From: Mesorhizobium sp.
GTDB lineage: Bacteria; Pseudomonadota; Alphaproteobacteria; Rhizobiales; Rhizobiaceae
Length of the DNA: 64,000 nt
Assembly (NCBI GenBank): GCA_004020365.1
Contig: SAQR01000022.1
Span: forward strand, 24,488-88,487
Direction: 5' to 3'
Positions 25,097 to 34,613 of the stretch are shown piece after piece. The position numbers and the translations under genes are program-made. The notes below the pieces were generated by a model. That model was not told where the DNA came from and made no database searches. It was given only the letters and a program-made list of their open reading frames with translations. Every line of letters begins with the position of its first letter. Within the stretch, counting starts at the first letter, position 1.

Positions 25097-26026
25097 ATGA
25101 CAATTCTTCTGATTGCCGAACACGACAATGCGACGCTTTCCGACCAGACCGCCAAGGCGCTTTCGGCTGCACTGCAGATCGGCTCCGACGTGCATGTGCT
25201 GGTCGCCGGCAACGGCGCCAGGCCCGCAGCGGACGCCGCCGCCAAGCTCAACGGCGTGAGCAAGGTGCTGCTCGCCGAAGCCGACGAGCTCAGCGAGCGT
25301 CTGGCCGAGCCGCTGGCGGCGCTCGTCGTCGGCATGGCCGATGCCTATGACACGATCATCGCGCCGGCGACCTCGTCGGGCAAGAACGTCGCGCCGCGGG
25401 TGGCGGCCCTGCTCGATGTCGCGCAGGTGTCGGAGATCATCGAGATTGTCTCGCCCGACACTTTCAAACGGCCGATCTATGCCGGCAACGCCATCCAGAC
25501 GGTGCAGTCGAGCGACGCCAAGAAGGTGATCACCGTGCGCACCGCCTCCTTCCAGGCTGCACCCGAGGGCGGTTCGGCCCCGGTCGAGACGGTTCAGGCA
25601 GCCGTCAATCCCGGCCTGTCGAGCTTCGTCGAGAACAGGCTTTCCGAGACCGATCGTCCGGAGCTGACTTCGGCCAGGATCATCATCTCGGGCGGCCGTG
25701 CGCTGGGCTCCTCGGAAAAATTCCAGGAAGTCATCCTGCCGATCGCCGACAAGCTCGGCGCCGCCGTCGGCGCCTCGCGTGCCGCAGTCGATGCCGGCTA
25801 TGCGCCGAACGACTGGCAGGTCGGCCAGACCGGCAAGGTGGTCGCACCCGATCTCTACATCGCGGTCGGCATCTCCGGCGCCATCCAGCATCTTGCCGGC
25901 ATGAAGGATTCGAAGGTCATCGTCGCCATCAACAAGGACGAGGAGGCGCCGATCTTCCAGGTCGCCGACTACGGCCTCGTCGGCGACCTTTTCGTCATTC
26001 TGCCGGAACTGCAAAAGGCGCTTTGA
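25097..26026 (+). CDS. etfA: Electron transfer flavoprotein alpha subunit
   Basis: 309 residues. The C-terminal FAD domain is intact: [74 protein letters not shown]-terminal part is the alpha/beta domain facing EtfB. The pair etfB-etfA followed by a 3-hydroxybutyryl-CoA dehydrogenase is a common rhizobial order and links the flavoprotein to fatty-acid and PHB metabolism. Confidence 0.96.
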   Translation: MTILLIAEHDNATLSDQTAKALSAALQIGSDVHVLVAGNGARPAADAAAKLNGVSKVLLAEADELSERLAEPLAALVVGMADAYDTIIAPATSSGKNVAPRVAALLDVAQVSEIIEIVSPDTFKRPIYAGNAIQTVQSSDAKKVITVRTASFQAAPEGGSAPVETVQAAVNPGLSSFVENRLSETDRPELTSARIIISGGRALGSSEKFQEVILPIADKLGAAVGASRAAVDAGYAPNDWQVGQTGKVVAPDLYIAVGISGAIQHLAGMKDSKVIVAINKDEEAPIFQVADYGLVGDLFVILPELQKAL

Positions 26027-26058
26027 CGCCTTCTGCCAAAGCGTATTAAATTGTGAAT

Positions 26059-26090
26059 GGCGGGGTAGACGAAGTCGCCCCGCCCTTTTA
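26059..26090 (+). terminator. Intrinsic terminator after etfA
   Basis: GGCGGGG (26059-26065) pairs with CCCCGCC (26078-26084) and CTTTTAGTTT follows. It lies 33 bases after the etfA stop and would separate etfA from the next gene. Confidence 0.7.
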
Positions 26091-26143
26091 GTTTGCACCG
26101 CACAAAAAGCAGGCCGCAAAGGCCTTTTGACGGGATCGGTGTA

Positions 26144-27022
26144 ATGAACAAGATCGAGACGATCGGCATCATCGGCGCGGGCCAGATGGGCGGCGGCATC
26201 GCCCATGTGTCCGCGCTTGCGGGCTACAAGGTGCTGGTTTACGACATCTCGCCCGAGCGCATCGAAAAGGGCATCGCCACGATCAGCGGCAACATGGCCC
26301 GCCAGGTCGGCTCCGGCAAGCTCGAGGAAAAACTGCGCAACGAGGCGATGGCGCGCATTTCGGCAGCACCGACCATGGCCGACCTTGCCGGTGCCGATCT
26401 GGTGATCGAAGCAGCGACCGAGGACGAGACGGTCAAGCGCAAGATCTACGCCCAGCTCTGTCCGCAGCTCAATCCGGAAGCCATCCTGGCGACGAACACC
26501 TCATCGATCTCGATCACACGTCTGGCCGCGCAGACCGACAGGCCGGAGCGTTTCATCGGCATCCATTTCATGAATCCGGTTCCAGTGATGAAGCTGGTCG
26601 AACTGGTGCGCGGCATCGCCACCGAGGACCAGACCTTCGAAGCGGCAAAGGCCTATGTGAACCATCTCGACAAGACAATCACCGTCTCGGAGGATTTTCC
26701 GGCCTTCATCGTCAACCGCATTCTGCTGCCGATGATCAACGAGGCGATCTACACGCTCTATGAAGGGGTCGGCTCGGTCGACGCGATCGACACCGCCATG
26801 CGGCTCGGCGCCAACCATCCGATGGGACCGCTGCAGCTTGCCGATTTCATCGGCCTCGACACCTGCTTGTCGATCATGCAGGTGCTGCATGACGGCCTGT
26901 CGGATTCGAAATACCGCCCCTGCCCGCTGCTGGTGAAATATGTCGAGGCCGGCTGGCTCGGCCGCAAGACCGGACGCGGCTTCTACGACTATCGCGGCGA
27001 GCATCCCGTTCCGACGCGCTGA
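26144..27022 (+). CDS. 3-hydroxybutyryl-CoA dehydrogenase
   Basis: 292 residues from the ATG at 26144. NAD-binding [17 protein letters not shown]; catalytic region [14 protein letters not shown] containing the His of the HxxNP motif; C-terminal helical dimerisation domain with [12 protein letters not shown] and [10 protein letters not shown]. Oxidises 3-hydroxybutyryl-CoA to acetoacetyl-CoA with NAD(P). Product length agrees with the stand-alone bacterial enzyme (no hydratase fused). Confidence 0.94.
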   Translation: MNKIETIGIIGAGQMGGGIAHVSALAGYKVLVYDISPERIEKGIATISGNMARQVGSGKLEEKLRNEAMARISAAPTMADLAGADLVIEAATEDETVKRKIYAQLCPQLNPEAILATNTSSISITRLAAQTDRPERFIGIHFMNPVPVMKLVELVRGIATEDQTFEAAKAYVNHLDKTITVSEDFPAFIVNRILLPMINEAIYTLYEGVGSVDAIDTAMRLGANHPMGPLQLADFIGLDTCLSIMQVLHDGLSDSKYRPCPLLVKYVEAGWLGRKTGRGFYDYRGEHPVPTR

Positions 27023-27469
27023 CCGGCGATACGAGCCAACGGACATCGCGCGCGGCCGCGCTGAGTGAAGACCATGCAGCCACTTGGCATCGCACAAATG
27101 CGGCCAAAACAAACAGATAGAGCGGAATGCCGGTTCAATCCAAGCGCATTCCGCTTTAGGGTCAAAACTCAATCAGCGGGATGCCGCCAATGGCGAGATG
27201 GGTGGAACGTTGCCGCTTGAGCCGTATGCCGGAACAGGTTGTTCGCGCCAGGAGCGGAGGTTTGGCGCCAATGTGCCAAACGTCTTGATTGGGACGAGCG
27301 CGACCGTCCGCAATCAGCGCGGAACTGCCAGAAAGCGGAAGTAGCGACAGCAGCAGATCGTTCACCTTTCCCAACAAACGACGCGCGGTGAGACGGGCGG
27401 CACGCCAAACGTGCTGTCAGGGCTGGGCGGAACGCCGCGGAGCGGCGTCCCGTGGCTTCGTTCACAAGT
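27023..27469. other. Intergenic region with a palindromic repeat
   Basis: AGCGGAATGCCGG...CGCATTCCGCTTTAGG (27120-27160) forms an imperfect hairpin of the rhizobial intergenic type. The rest, to the end of the transporter operon, has no supported frame. It marks the change from core-like genes to the accessory block 27,470-41,200. Confidence 0.5.
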
Positions 27470-28987
27470 CTAGTTCTTGACCACGTCTTCCAGAAAGAAC
27501 CGGCCCAGCGGATTCTGGTAGAAGTTCTCGATGTTATTACGCGAGACGTTGATGAACGGGCTGTAGTACAGATCGATCCAGTTGACGTCCTCTTTGGCCA
27601 TCTTCTGCAGATCGGTGTACATTTGCTCGCGCTTGGCCGGATCCATCTCGATGCGCGCCGCCGCGACCAGCTCCTTGATCTTCTCGTTGTTGTAGCGGGT
27701 CATGTAATTCATGTTCGCGTCGTGGCCGAGAACGAAGGTGGTCTTCTGGTCTGGGTCGAGGATGTCGTTGGTCCAGTAGTTGACACAGATGTCATAGTCG
27801 CCGGCCACCAGCATGTCCCATTCTTGGCTCGGGTCGACCTTCTGGATGTTGACGGTGACTCCGGCTTTGGCGAGTTGCTGCTGCAGCAGCACGGCCGTCT
27901 GCTCGACGATCTCGTCGCCGGCCCGCACGACGTAGTTGAGCGTCAGGTCCGAGGCCCCGGCGTCGGCCAGCATCTGCTTGGCCTTTTCCGGATCGTAGGG
28001 CCGCTTCAGATTGTCGGCGTAGTAATAGAGCGCGCCCTTCGGGATGTAGGAGTTAGCGACCTCGCCGTAGCCGAACGTCACCGTGTCGACCACAGCCTGC
28101 TCGTCGATGGCGATGTCGAGGGCCTGCCGCACCTCCTTCTTCGCCAGCGCGCCATGCTCGTGGTTAATCAGCAGGTGATCCTCGCGGGTCGACGGGTCGA
28201 GATGGACGGTGAGGTTGGAATCCTTCTGCAGTTCGGCGACGCGTGAGAACGGCACAAAGATCGCGGTATCGAGCTGGCCGGCCTGCACGTTCAGCATGCG
28301 GGTGTTATCGTCCGGCACGGAGATCCACTCGACGCCGTCGAGGCTGACACGATCGGCCTCCCAGAAATGCGGGTTTTTCGCCAGGATGACACGGTCGCCG
28401 CGCCTCCATTCCATGATGGTGAAGGCGCCAGAGCCGATGGGTGTTTCGGCATACTTCTCCGGACCGAGCGTCTCGAAGCCCTTCTTGGAAAGAACCGAGG
28501 CGATCGGGAAGGCCAGCGTCGCCAGGAACGGCGCGGTCGCCTGCTTGAGTTTGATCGTGACGGTCTTTGGATCGATTGCCTCGACCGTATCCATCACCTT
28601 GAAAGGATCCGCCCACAGCGAGCCCTCGTCATCCCTGATGCGGGTGAGGCTGAACACCACGTCGTCGGCCGTCAGGTCGGAGCCATCCGAGAACTTCGCG
28701 TCGCGCAGCTTGAGTGTATAGGTGAGGCCGTCCGGGCTGACCTCCCAACTCTCGGCGAGACCGGGCTCCAGCTTGGTGCCCGTCTTGTCGACGCGGATCA
28801 GCACGTCATAGACGTTGGCGAACACCCACAGGTCGATGTTCTGGGCGGTCTTGATCGGATCGAAGGTGGTCGAGTCTTCGCGCCGGCCAATCGTGAGTAC
28901 GCCGGCGGCTTCTGCGAGCGTCGCCCCCAGGGACAGGCTGGTCATAACGGTGACCAAGCCGATGCGCATCCATTTGCTTCTTAACAT
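27470..28987 (-). CDS. Peptide-type ABC transporter substrate-binding protein (SBP family 5)
   Basis: 505 residues, with a signal peptide (RIGLVTVMTSLSLGATLAEA). PF00496 features: TFDPIKTAQNIDLWVFANVYD near the N-terminus, LAESWEVSPDGLTYTLKLRD, and SDLTADDVVFSLTRI. It binds peptides, opines or related amides in the periplasm. It is the last gene of the minus-strand unit that begins with the hydrolase at 33416. GGGGAATACCG precedes its ATG. Confidence 0.93.
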   Translation of the reverse strand: MLRSKWMRIGLVTVMTSLSLGATLAEAAGVLTIGRREDSTTFDPIKTAQNIDLWVFANVYDVLIRVDKTGTKLEPGLAESWEVSPDGLTYTLKLRDAKFSDGSDLTADDVVFSLTRIRDDEGSLWADPFKVMDTVEAIDPKTVTIKLKQATAPFLATLAFPIASVLSKKGFETLGPEKYAETPIGSGAFTIMEWRRGDRVILAKNPHFWEADRVSLDGVEWISVPDDNTRMLNVQAGQLDTAIFVPFSRVAELQKDSNLTVHLDPSTREDHLLINHEHGALAKKEVRQALDIAIDEQAVVDTVTFGYGEVANSYIPKGALYYYADNLKRPYDPEKAKQMLADAGASDLTLNYVVRAGDEIVEQTAVLLQQQLAKAGVTVNIQKVDPSQEWDMLVAGDYDICVNYWTNDILDPDQKTTFVLGHDANMNYMTRYNNEKIKELVAAARIEMDPAKREQMYTDLQKMAKEDVNWIDLYYSPFINVSRNNIENFYQNPLGRFFLEDVVKN

Positions 28988-29017
28988 CGGTATTCCCCTT
29001 CTGGTTTGCCTTTGGGT

Positions 29018-30694
29018 TCAGTTTGCGACCCCGTCGGCATACGGGGTCGCCATCTTCGAGGGAGCAAGCAGCGGCTTGTCCGGATCGATATGCGGAACGG
29101 CGGCAATCAGCGCGGCGGTGTAGGCATGCTTCGGCCGGGAGAACACTTCCTCCGACCGACCTTCCTCGACGATCACGCCGCGGTGCATCACCACAACACG
29201 CTGGCAGAGATTGCGAACGATTGCGAGATCGTGGGCGATAAATATCAGCGTGAGCGACATACGTTCCACCAGTTCGCGGAACAACTCCACGATCTGCGCC
29301 TGGATGGTGACGTCGAGGGCGGCCACGCACTCGTCCGCAATGATAAGTTTCGGGTCGACGGCGAGCGCGCGAGCTATGCCGGCCCGCTGGCATTGGCCGC
29401 CACTCATCGAGCGCGGCTTGCGGTCGAGGAACGCGCGCCCCAAGCCGACCAGGTCGAGCAGTTCGCCGCAGCGTGCCGGAATTTGCGCGGTCTCGATCTT
29501 GCCCTGTACCCGCAGGACCTCCGCCAGCATCTTGCCAACGGTAAGATGAGGATTGAGGGCGTTGTAGGGGTCCTGGAAAACCATGGCGGTTTGACGTCGC
29601 AGCATGCCGAGGACTGCGCGACCCGATGCGATGTCCGTACCATCGAACCGTATCGTGCCTGACGAGACCGGCGTAAGTCCAAGGACGGCGCGCGCCAGAG
29701 TGCTCTTGCCGCTTCCGGATTCGCCGACAATGCCGACCGTTTCGCCCGGCATGACACGGAGTGTGACCCCATTGACGGCATCAACCGCGCCTCGCCGGAA
29801 CAGGCCGCCCGTGGCGAAGCGCACGTGCAGCTTCTCGATGTCGACCACCGGCACCGCTCCGGGTGCCCGGAGCTTCTCAGCCTTTGCCGGCATGTCCTCC
29901 TCCGGCAGCGAGGGATGACTGGCGATCAGCGAACGGGTGTAGGCATGCGCCGGCGCCGCAAGCAGACCGCGCTTCTCTCCAATCTCCACCAGTCGACCTT
30001 GCCACATCACCGCGATGCGGTCGCAGACTTGGGCGACGATGCCGAGATCGTGGGTGACCAGGATCACCGAGAGTCCACGCCTGGCGCGGATGTCCATCAG
30101 AAGCCGCAGGATCTGCGCCTGTATCGTCACGTCGAGTGCCGTCGTCGGCTCGTCGGCGATCAGGATCCTGGGATTGCTCGATAGCGCCGCGCCGATCATG
30201 GCGCGCTGGCGCATGCCGCCGGAGAATTCGTGCGGGTAGCTATCGTATTGCCGAGCCGGATCTGGAAACCCGACTTGGGCGAGGATATCCACCGCCGCGG
30301 CACGCGCCGCCTTGGCGTCCAGCCGCTGGTGAAAGCGGATACCCTCGGTGATCTGGTCGCCGATCCTCATGACCGGGTCGAGATGGCTGCTCGGATTCTG
30401 AAAGATCATGCCGATTTCACCGCCGCGCACCGCGAGCATCTCGGCTTCCGGCGCGGTCGTCAGCTCACGCCCGGAAAGTGTGATCGAGCCACCGCTGATC
30501 CTGAGCCGGCTCGACGGCAGCAGCCTAACGAGTGAGCGGCAGAGCAGGCTCTTGCCCGACCCGCTCTCGCCGACCAGCCCGAGCACTTCTCCCGGGGCGA
30601 GATCGAGCGACACGGCATCAAGCAGGGTACGCTCCCCGCCGTCACCGTCATGGACGACCGTCAGGTCGGTGACCTTGAGCAGCGCCGCGATCAC
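29018..30694 (-). CDS. Fused dual-ATPase of the peptide ABC transporter (DppD-DppF type)
   Basis: 558 residues with two complete ABC ATPase domains. Domain 1: Walker A GESGSGKSLL, signature FSGGMRQRA. Domain 2: Walker A GESGSGKSTL, signature MSGGQCQRA. Each ends with the oligopeptide-type C-terminal extension (HAYTRSLIASHPSLP and HAYTAALIAAVPHID). In most relatives these are two proteins. The GTG start at 30694 overlaps the permease TGA, so the frame continuing further upstream is spurious. Confidence 0.93.
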   Translation of the reverse strand: MIAALLKVTDLTVVHDGDGGERTLLDAVSLDLAPGEVLGLVGESGSGKSLLCRSLVRLLPSSRLRISGGSITLSGRELTTAPEAEMLAVRGGEIGMIFQNPSSHLDPVMRIGDQITEGIRFHQRLDAKAARAAAVDILAQVGFPDPARQYDSYPHEFSGGMRQRAMIGAALSSNPRILIADEPTTALDVTIQAQILRLLMDIRARRGLSVILVTHDLGIVAQVCDRIAVMWQGRLVEIGEKRGLLAAPAHAYTRSLIASHPSLPEEDMPAKAEKLRAPGAVPVVDIEKLHVRFATGGLFRRGAVDAVNGVTLRVMPGETVGIVGESGSGKSTLARAVLGLTPVSSGTIRFDGTDIASGRAVLGMLRRQTAMVFQDPYNALNPHLTVGKMLAEVLRVQGKIETAQIPARCGELLDLVGLGRAFLDRKPRSMSGGQCQRAGIARALAVDPKLIIADECVAALDVTIQAQIVELFRELVERMSLTLIFIAHDLAIVRNLCQRVVVMHRGVIVEEGRSEEVFSRPKHAYTAALIAAVPHIDPDKPLLAPSKMATPYADGVAN

Positions 30695-31539
30695 TCGTGA
30701 ACCCCGAACAAATCGGCCAGCCCGTCGCCGATCATGCTGAAGGCGAAGGCGAGCGTCACGATCGCAAGCCCCGGGAACAGTGTAATCCACCACGCGGTGG
30801 TGACGAAGGCTTGGCCTTCCGCCACCATCACGCCCCACTCCGCGACTGGCGGCTGCACGCCCAGCCCGAGATAGCTAATGGCCGAGCCATTCAGCAGGAC
30901 GAGGACCGCGTCGGACATCGCGAAGACGACCGAGCCGGCAGCGGCATTGGGCAGGAGGTGACGGAACATGATGCGCATGCGGCTGAAGCCGAGGCTGACC
31001 GCCGCAACCGCGTAGTCGTGGTTCTTGAGCACGAGCATCTGGGCGCGGATGAGCCGCGCGTAGGAAACCCAGCCGACGAGGGCTATGGCGATGTAAAAAC
31101 TGGCCAGGCCAGGCCCCAGGATCGCAATGATCGACAGCATCAATACCAGGAACGGGAAGGCCAAGATGATGTCGACCAGCCGCATGAAGATGGCGTCGAC
31201 TATCCCGCCGAAGAAACCGGCTACCGTGCCCAGCGTGGTGCCGATGAGAAAGGGGAAGATAACGCCGATGACAGCGATCTTGAGGTCGATGCGCGTGCCC
31301 CAGATGACGCGCGAGAGGATGTCGCGGCCGAAATTGTCGGTCCCGAACGGGTGCAGCCACGACGGCCCCTGGAGCCGTGCTGTCGCGTCCTGTGCGATCG
31401 GATCGTAGGGCGCGATCAGCGGCGCGCCGAGCGCGAGGACGACGAACGCCCCAAGCAGGAAGACGCCGGCCGCCAGCGTACCGCGGCGGCGAAAGCGGCC
31501 CTTCCTGCCGAGCGCGGGCGCGGCCAAGGGCTCGCTCAC
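30691..31539 (-). CDS. Peptide ABC transporter permease (DppC type)
   Basis: 282 residues, six membrane helices. DppC layout: N-terminal helix then PLIAPYDPIAQD, the periplasmic HPFGTDNFGRDILSRVIWG, and the EAA-like loop LVLKNHDYAVAAVSLGFSRM. Overlaps both neighbours by four bases, indicating translational coupling. Confidence 0.94.
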   Translation of the reverse strand: MSEPLAAPALGRKGRFRRRGTLAAGVFLLGAFVVLALGAPLIAPYDPIAQDATARLQGPSWLHPFGTDNFGRDILSRVIWGTRIDLKIAVIGVIFPFLIGTTLGTVAGFFGGIVDAIFMRLVDIILAFPFLVLMLSIIAILGPGLASFYIAIALVGWVSYARLIRAQMLVLKNHDYAVAAVSLGFSRMRIMFRHLLPNAAAGSVVFAMSDAVLVLLNGSAISYLGLGVQPPVAEWGVMVAEGQAFVTTAWWITLFPGLAIVTLAFAFSMIGDGLADLFGVHE

Positions 31540-32474
31540 AGCTTCACCCTCGGATCGAGAGCCACCGTGACGATGTCAGCCAGGAAGTTGATCAGCACGG
31601 TGGCGCAGGCGAAGACCATGGCCAAGCCCTGCACGACCATGTAGTCGCGCGAGAAGATGGCGCGCACCAGCAGCTGGCCCATGCCGGGCAGCGCGAAGAC
31701 GGTCTCCACCACGACGGTGCCGCCTAGCAGCCAACCTATGTTTACGGCGAGAAGGTTGACGGTCGGCACCAACGAATTTGGCAGCACGTGGCGCCAGAAC
31801 ACGATGCTCTCCGGCATGCCGCGCGCGCGCGCGGCAGTCGCCACGTCGGACTTCAAGCCTTCGACCATCGCCGCACGCAAGCTGCGCGCCAGAACGGTCG
31901 ACAGCGACAGCGAGACAGTGAGGCTCGGCAGCACGAGATGTGCAAGCTTTTCAGAAAGCGTGTTGCCGTAACCGGACACCGGGAGAATGGCGAGTTCGAC
32001 GCTGAACAGGATGATCAGCATCAGGCCGAGCCAGAAGGGCGGGAAGCCGATGCCGAAGGTGGAAACGATGCGGATAACTTGGTCCGCCAGCCTGCCCTGA
32101 TTGCGCGCCGCGATCGCCGCCACCGGTACGGCGATCAATACCGACAGCACAACGCTGCAAAGCACCAGCGTCAGAGTGGGCTCGATGCGCGTGGCGATCA
32201 GCTTCAGCACATCGATCTTGTAGAGGATCGAGCGCCCCATCTCGCCGTCCGCGAGGTTGCGCAGGAAGTAGAAATACTGGGCGAGCATGGGCTCATCGAG
32301 GCCGTACTGCGCGCGGACGCGGGCGATCGCTTCGGGGGTGGCGCGGGTGCCGAGCAGAACGCGAGCGGGGTCGCCGGGGATCAGCCGGACAAGGATGAAC
32401 GTGATCACGCTGATGCCGAACAGCACCGGCAAGAACTGAAGCGGACGGTACAGAACGAACTTATAGCGGTGCAT
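31536..32474 (-). CDS. Peptide ABC transporter permease (DppB type)
   Basis: 312 residues. N-terminal FVLYRPLQFLPVLFGISVIT, then LIPGDPARVLLG and the DppB motif LGLDEP-like QYGLDEPMLAQYFYFL; the coupling loop has ARAARGMPESIVFWRH. First of the transporter genes after the hydrolase gene (51-bp gap). Confidence 0.94.
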   Translation of the reverse strand: MHRYKFVLYRPLQFLPVLFGISVITFILVRLIPGDPARVLLGTRATPEAIARVRAQYGLDEPMLAQYFYFLRNLADGEMGRSILYKIDVLKLIATRIEPTLTLVLCSVVLSVLIAVPVAAIAARNQGRLADQVIRIVSTFGIGFPPFWLGLMLIILFSVELAILPVSGYGNTLSEKLAHLVLPSLTVSLSLSTVLARSLRAAMVEGLKSDVATAARARGMPESIVFWRHVLPNSLVPTVNLLAVNIGWLLGGTVVVETVFALPGMGQLLVRAIFSRDYMVVQGLAMVFACATVLINFLADIVTVALDPRVKL

Positions 32475-32525
32475 GGCCCTGAGGTGTTTCCCCGTCCGCT
32501 CCCTTCCCCCTGCATTCCGCCTGCA

Positions 32526-33416
32526 TCAGCCTGCCTTGTTGCGCGAGAGGAACCCCGAAAGGATCGGATAGTATGCAGCTGGGTTCTCGTAGAAGGGCAT
32601 GTGACTCGCATTCGGGATGATGTGCAACTCCGACTGCGGCAGGCCAAGCTTCATGCGCAGACCACAGGCTGGTGTCAGTTCGTCGTGCTCGCCATGCGTG
32701 ATCAGCACCGGCACCTTGATCCTGGGCAGGTCGGGCACCCGGTTCCAGTCCTTGAGATTGCCGATGTAGAGAAACTCGTTCGGACCTTGCATGGTCGCGT
32801 AGGGTCCCATGTTCCAGTCGTCGAGCGAGCGGCGCACCGGCGCCGGCCATTCGGGCAGGCGGCAGACATGGCGGTAGTTGAGGATCGTCACCGCCGCCAC
32901 GTATTCCGGGTGATCGTAGGTTCCCTGCGCCTCGTGCTTCTGCATCATCGATACGGTCTCGGGTCCCAGCGAGGCGCGCAGGCGTTCCAGTTCCAGAACA
33001 AGATGCGGCATGTCGGCGACGGTATCCTCGAGGATCAACGTCTGCAGGTTCTCCTGGTAGGCAAGCGCATAGTCGATCGCCAGCCAGCCGCCCCACGAAT
33101 GACCCAGCATGTGTACATTGCCGAGTCCCAGCGTCTTGCGAACCGTCTCGGTCTCCTCGACGTAGCGCGCGATAGTCCACAACGAGGTGTCCGTCGGCCG
33201 GTCGGAGGCGCCGGTGCCAAGCTGGTCGAACGCCACGACCCTGTATCCCTGGTCTACCAGGCAGGAGTGCGATTCGCGAAGGTAGTCGCAAGGCAGGCCA
33301 GGCCCGCCGTTGAGGCAGAACACCGTCTCGGCGCTGGAGCCGAAGCTGTAGGCGACGACCTTAAAGCCATCGACATTTACCTCGATGCGATCGTCGGCCG
33401 CCATCTCACGCCACAT
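32526..33416 (-). CDS. Proline iminopeptidase-like alpha/beta hydrolase (PipA type)
   Basis: About 296 residues. Alpha/beta hydrolase motifs: oxyanion region LNGGPGLPCDY, nucleophile Ser in GHSWGG, acid in THGEHDELTP, His in NASHMPFYENP. This is the S33 proline iminopeptidase group. I prefer the ATG at 33416, with GGAG six bases upstream; the frame allows 33434. It heads the unit with the ABC transporter and is divergent from a LuxR gene. In the PipR, OryR and XccR systems such a pip gene is the target of the adjacent LuxR solo, so induction by the regulator is inferred. Confidence 0.9.
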   Translation of the reverse strand: MWREMAADDRIEVNVDGFKVVAYSFGSSAETVFCLNGGPGLPCDYLRESHSCLVDQGYRVVAFDQLGTGASDRPTDTSLWTIARYVEETETVRKTLGLGNVHMLGHSWGGWLAIDYALAYQENLQTLILEDTVADMPHLVLELERLRASLGPETVSMMQKHEAQGTYDHPEYVAAVTILNYRHVCRLPEWPAPVRRSLDDWNMGPYATMQGPNEFLYIGNLKDWNRVPDLPRIKVPVLITHGEHDELTPACGLRMKLGLPQSELHIIPNASHMPFYENPAAYYPILSGFLSRNKAG

Positions 33417-33435
33417 GATACGCTCCGAATGCACA

Positions 33436-33462
33436 GCTTTTAGGCATGCTCATACTTTAAGC
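33436..33462. promoter_or_regulatory. Candidate lux-box-like dyad between pip and luxR genes
   Basis: GCTTTTAG (33436-33443) and CTTTAAGC (33455-33462) form an imperfect inverted repeat, 6 of 8 pairing, in the 98-bp divergent interval. Its position fits an operator for the pip promoter. The match is weak. Confidence 0.35.
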
Positions 33463-33514
33463 GAAACGTCGGGAGTGCGTCAGCTATAAGAAGTGATAGG
33501 GTGGGTCCGGGAGG

Positions 33515-34294
33515 ATGTCGGCGGAAGAGCTCATGCTGGACGAAATCACAACGATCAGGCGGCGTTTCACTCGCCATGGCACCTTGGACGAATGCATCGA
33601 CGAGGCGTTCGCCGCCCTGTCCGGCCTAGGCTACGACGCGCTTGTCTACGACTACACGCCCATCCCGTACGATCTCGACGGCGCTATCATGATCCCGTCG
33701 ATGCTCAAGCTGCGTAACATCGATGACGACATGCGCGACTATTGGTGCGATCGAGGTTACTTCCGCATCGATCCGGTGCAGATCGTGGCGGCGCGCAGTT
33801 CCACCCCCTTCGCCTGGAGCTACGACAAGGAGATCGACACCGAGATAGGCGCGCTCCTCGACGAGACTACGGAACCCGTTGCGCGCTATCTGCGCGAGCG
33901 CGACCTCACTAGCGGCGTCACGATCCCTATCCACATGCCGCGCGGCGGCTATGCCACGGTTACCGGCATCCGCCTCGGCGCGGGCGAGATGGTAGATCGG
34001 GATGCGGGAACTATCGCGCGCTTTAGCTTGCTGGCGCATGTCTTCCACGACACGGCCTACGCCCTCTACGACCGATCGGCTCTCAGTCCGCTCCTGCCGT
34101 CCTTGACTGAGCGCGAGCGCGAGTGTCTCCGCCATTCGGCACATGGCCTCTCTGCCAAGGAGATCTCGCGCGTCATCGGGCGCTCGATTCCTACGGTCGT
34201 CATGCACCTCACCGCCGCCGCCAGGAAGCTGGGCGCCAGGAACCGCACGCAGGCCGTCGTTCGCGCCGCGCATTTCCGCCTGCTCGACAACTGA
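33515..34294 (+). CDS. LuxR solo of the plant-associated (PipR/OryR) subfamily
   Basis: 259 residues. N-terminal autoinducer-binding domain, C-terminal LuxR HTH (LTERERECLRHSAHGLSAKE, then TVVMHLTAAARKLGARNRTQ). In the ligand pocket, aligning on DP (D70, P71) of DDDMRDYWCDRGYFRIDPV, Trp57 is Met and Tyr61 is Trp; W85 is kept (FAWS). These two changes are diagnostic of the PAB LuxR solos, which respond to plant compounds rather than AHLs. No luxI is present. Divergent from the pip gene. A second ATG at 33533 has GGAAGAG upstream and may be the start. Confidence 0.92.
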   Translation: MSAEELMLDEITTIRRRFTRHGTLDECIDEAFAALSGLGYDALVYDYTPIPYDLDGAIMIPSMLKLRNIDDDMRDYWCDRGYFRIDPVQIVAARSSTPFAWSYDKEIDTEIGALLDETTEPVARYLRERDLTSGVTIPIHMPRGGYATVTGIRLGAGEMVDRDAGTIARFSLLAHVFHDTAYALYDRSALSPLLPSLTERERECLRHSAHGLSAKEISRVIGRSIPTVVMHLTAAARKLGARNRTQAVVRAAHFRLLDN

Positions 34295-34348
34295 CGGAGA
34301 GACTCTATCACTTTTTCATAGCTGCCCCCTCTGACAGGCTCGCCCTAT

Positions 34349-34499
34349 GATGCTCGCCGCAGATCGCGGTGCCGACACTGCTGGTTTCAGGCCGCCACGA
34401 CGAGGCTACACCCGAGGTGGTTCGACCTTATTTGGAACGCGTTTCGGGTATTCGATCTGTATTTTTCGAGCATTCGAGCCACATGTGCGGGAGTTTTGA
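34349..34499 (+). pseudogene. Remnant of a second proline iminopeptidase-like gene
   Basis: One frame reads QIAVPTLLVSGRHDEATPEV and continues to FFEHSSHMCGSFD, which is the C-terminal acid and His region of a pip-type hydrolase. Upstream is an immediate stop and downstream similarity ends, so only about 48 codons survive. It suggests that pip genes once flanked the luxR gene on both sides or that a duplicate decayed. Confidence 0.7.
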
Positions 34500-34613
34500 C
34501 CGGCGAGGAAACCGCTTTGTTCTTGTTGAGAAGCGGCTGTATCGTGAAATCGGCACCCATGACAGTCCGCAACTGGTCAGCGGCGTGGGGAGGCTAAGAC
34601 ACGGAGCCGTGCC

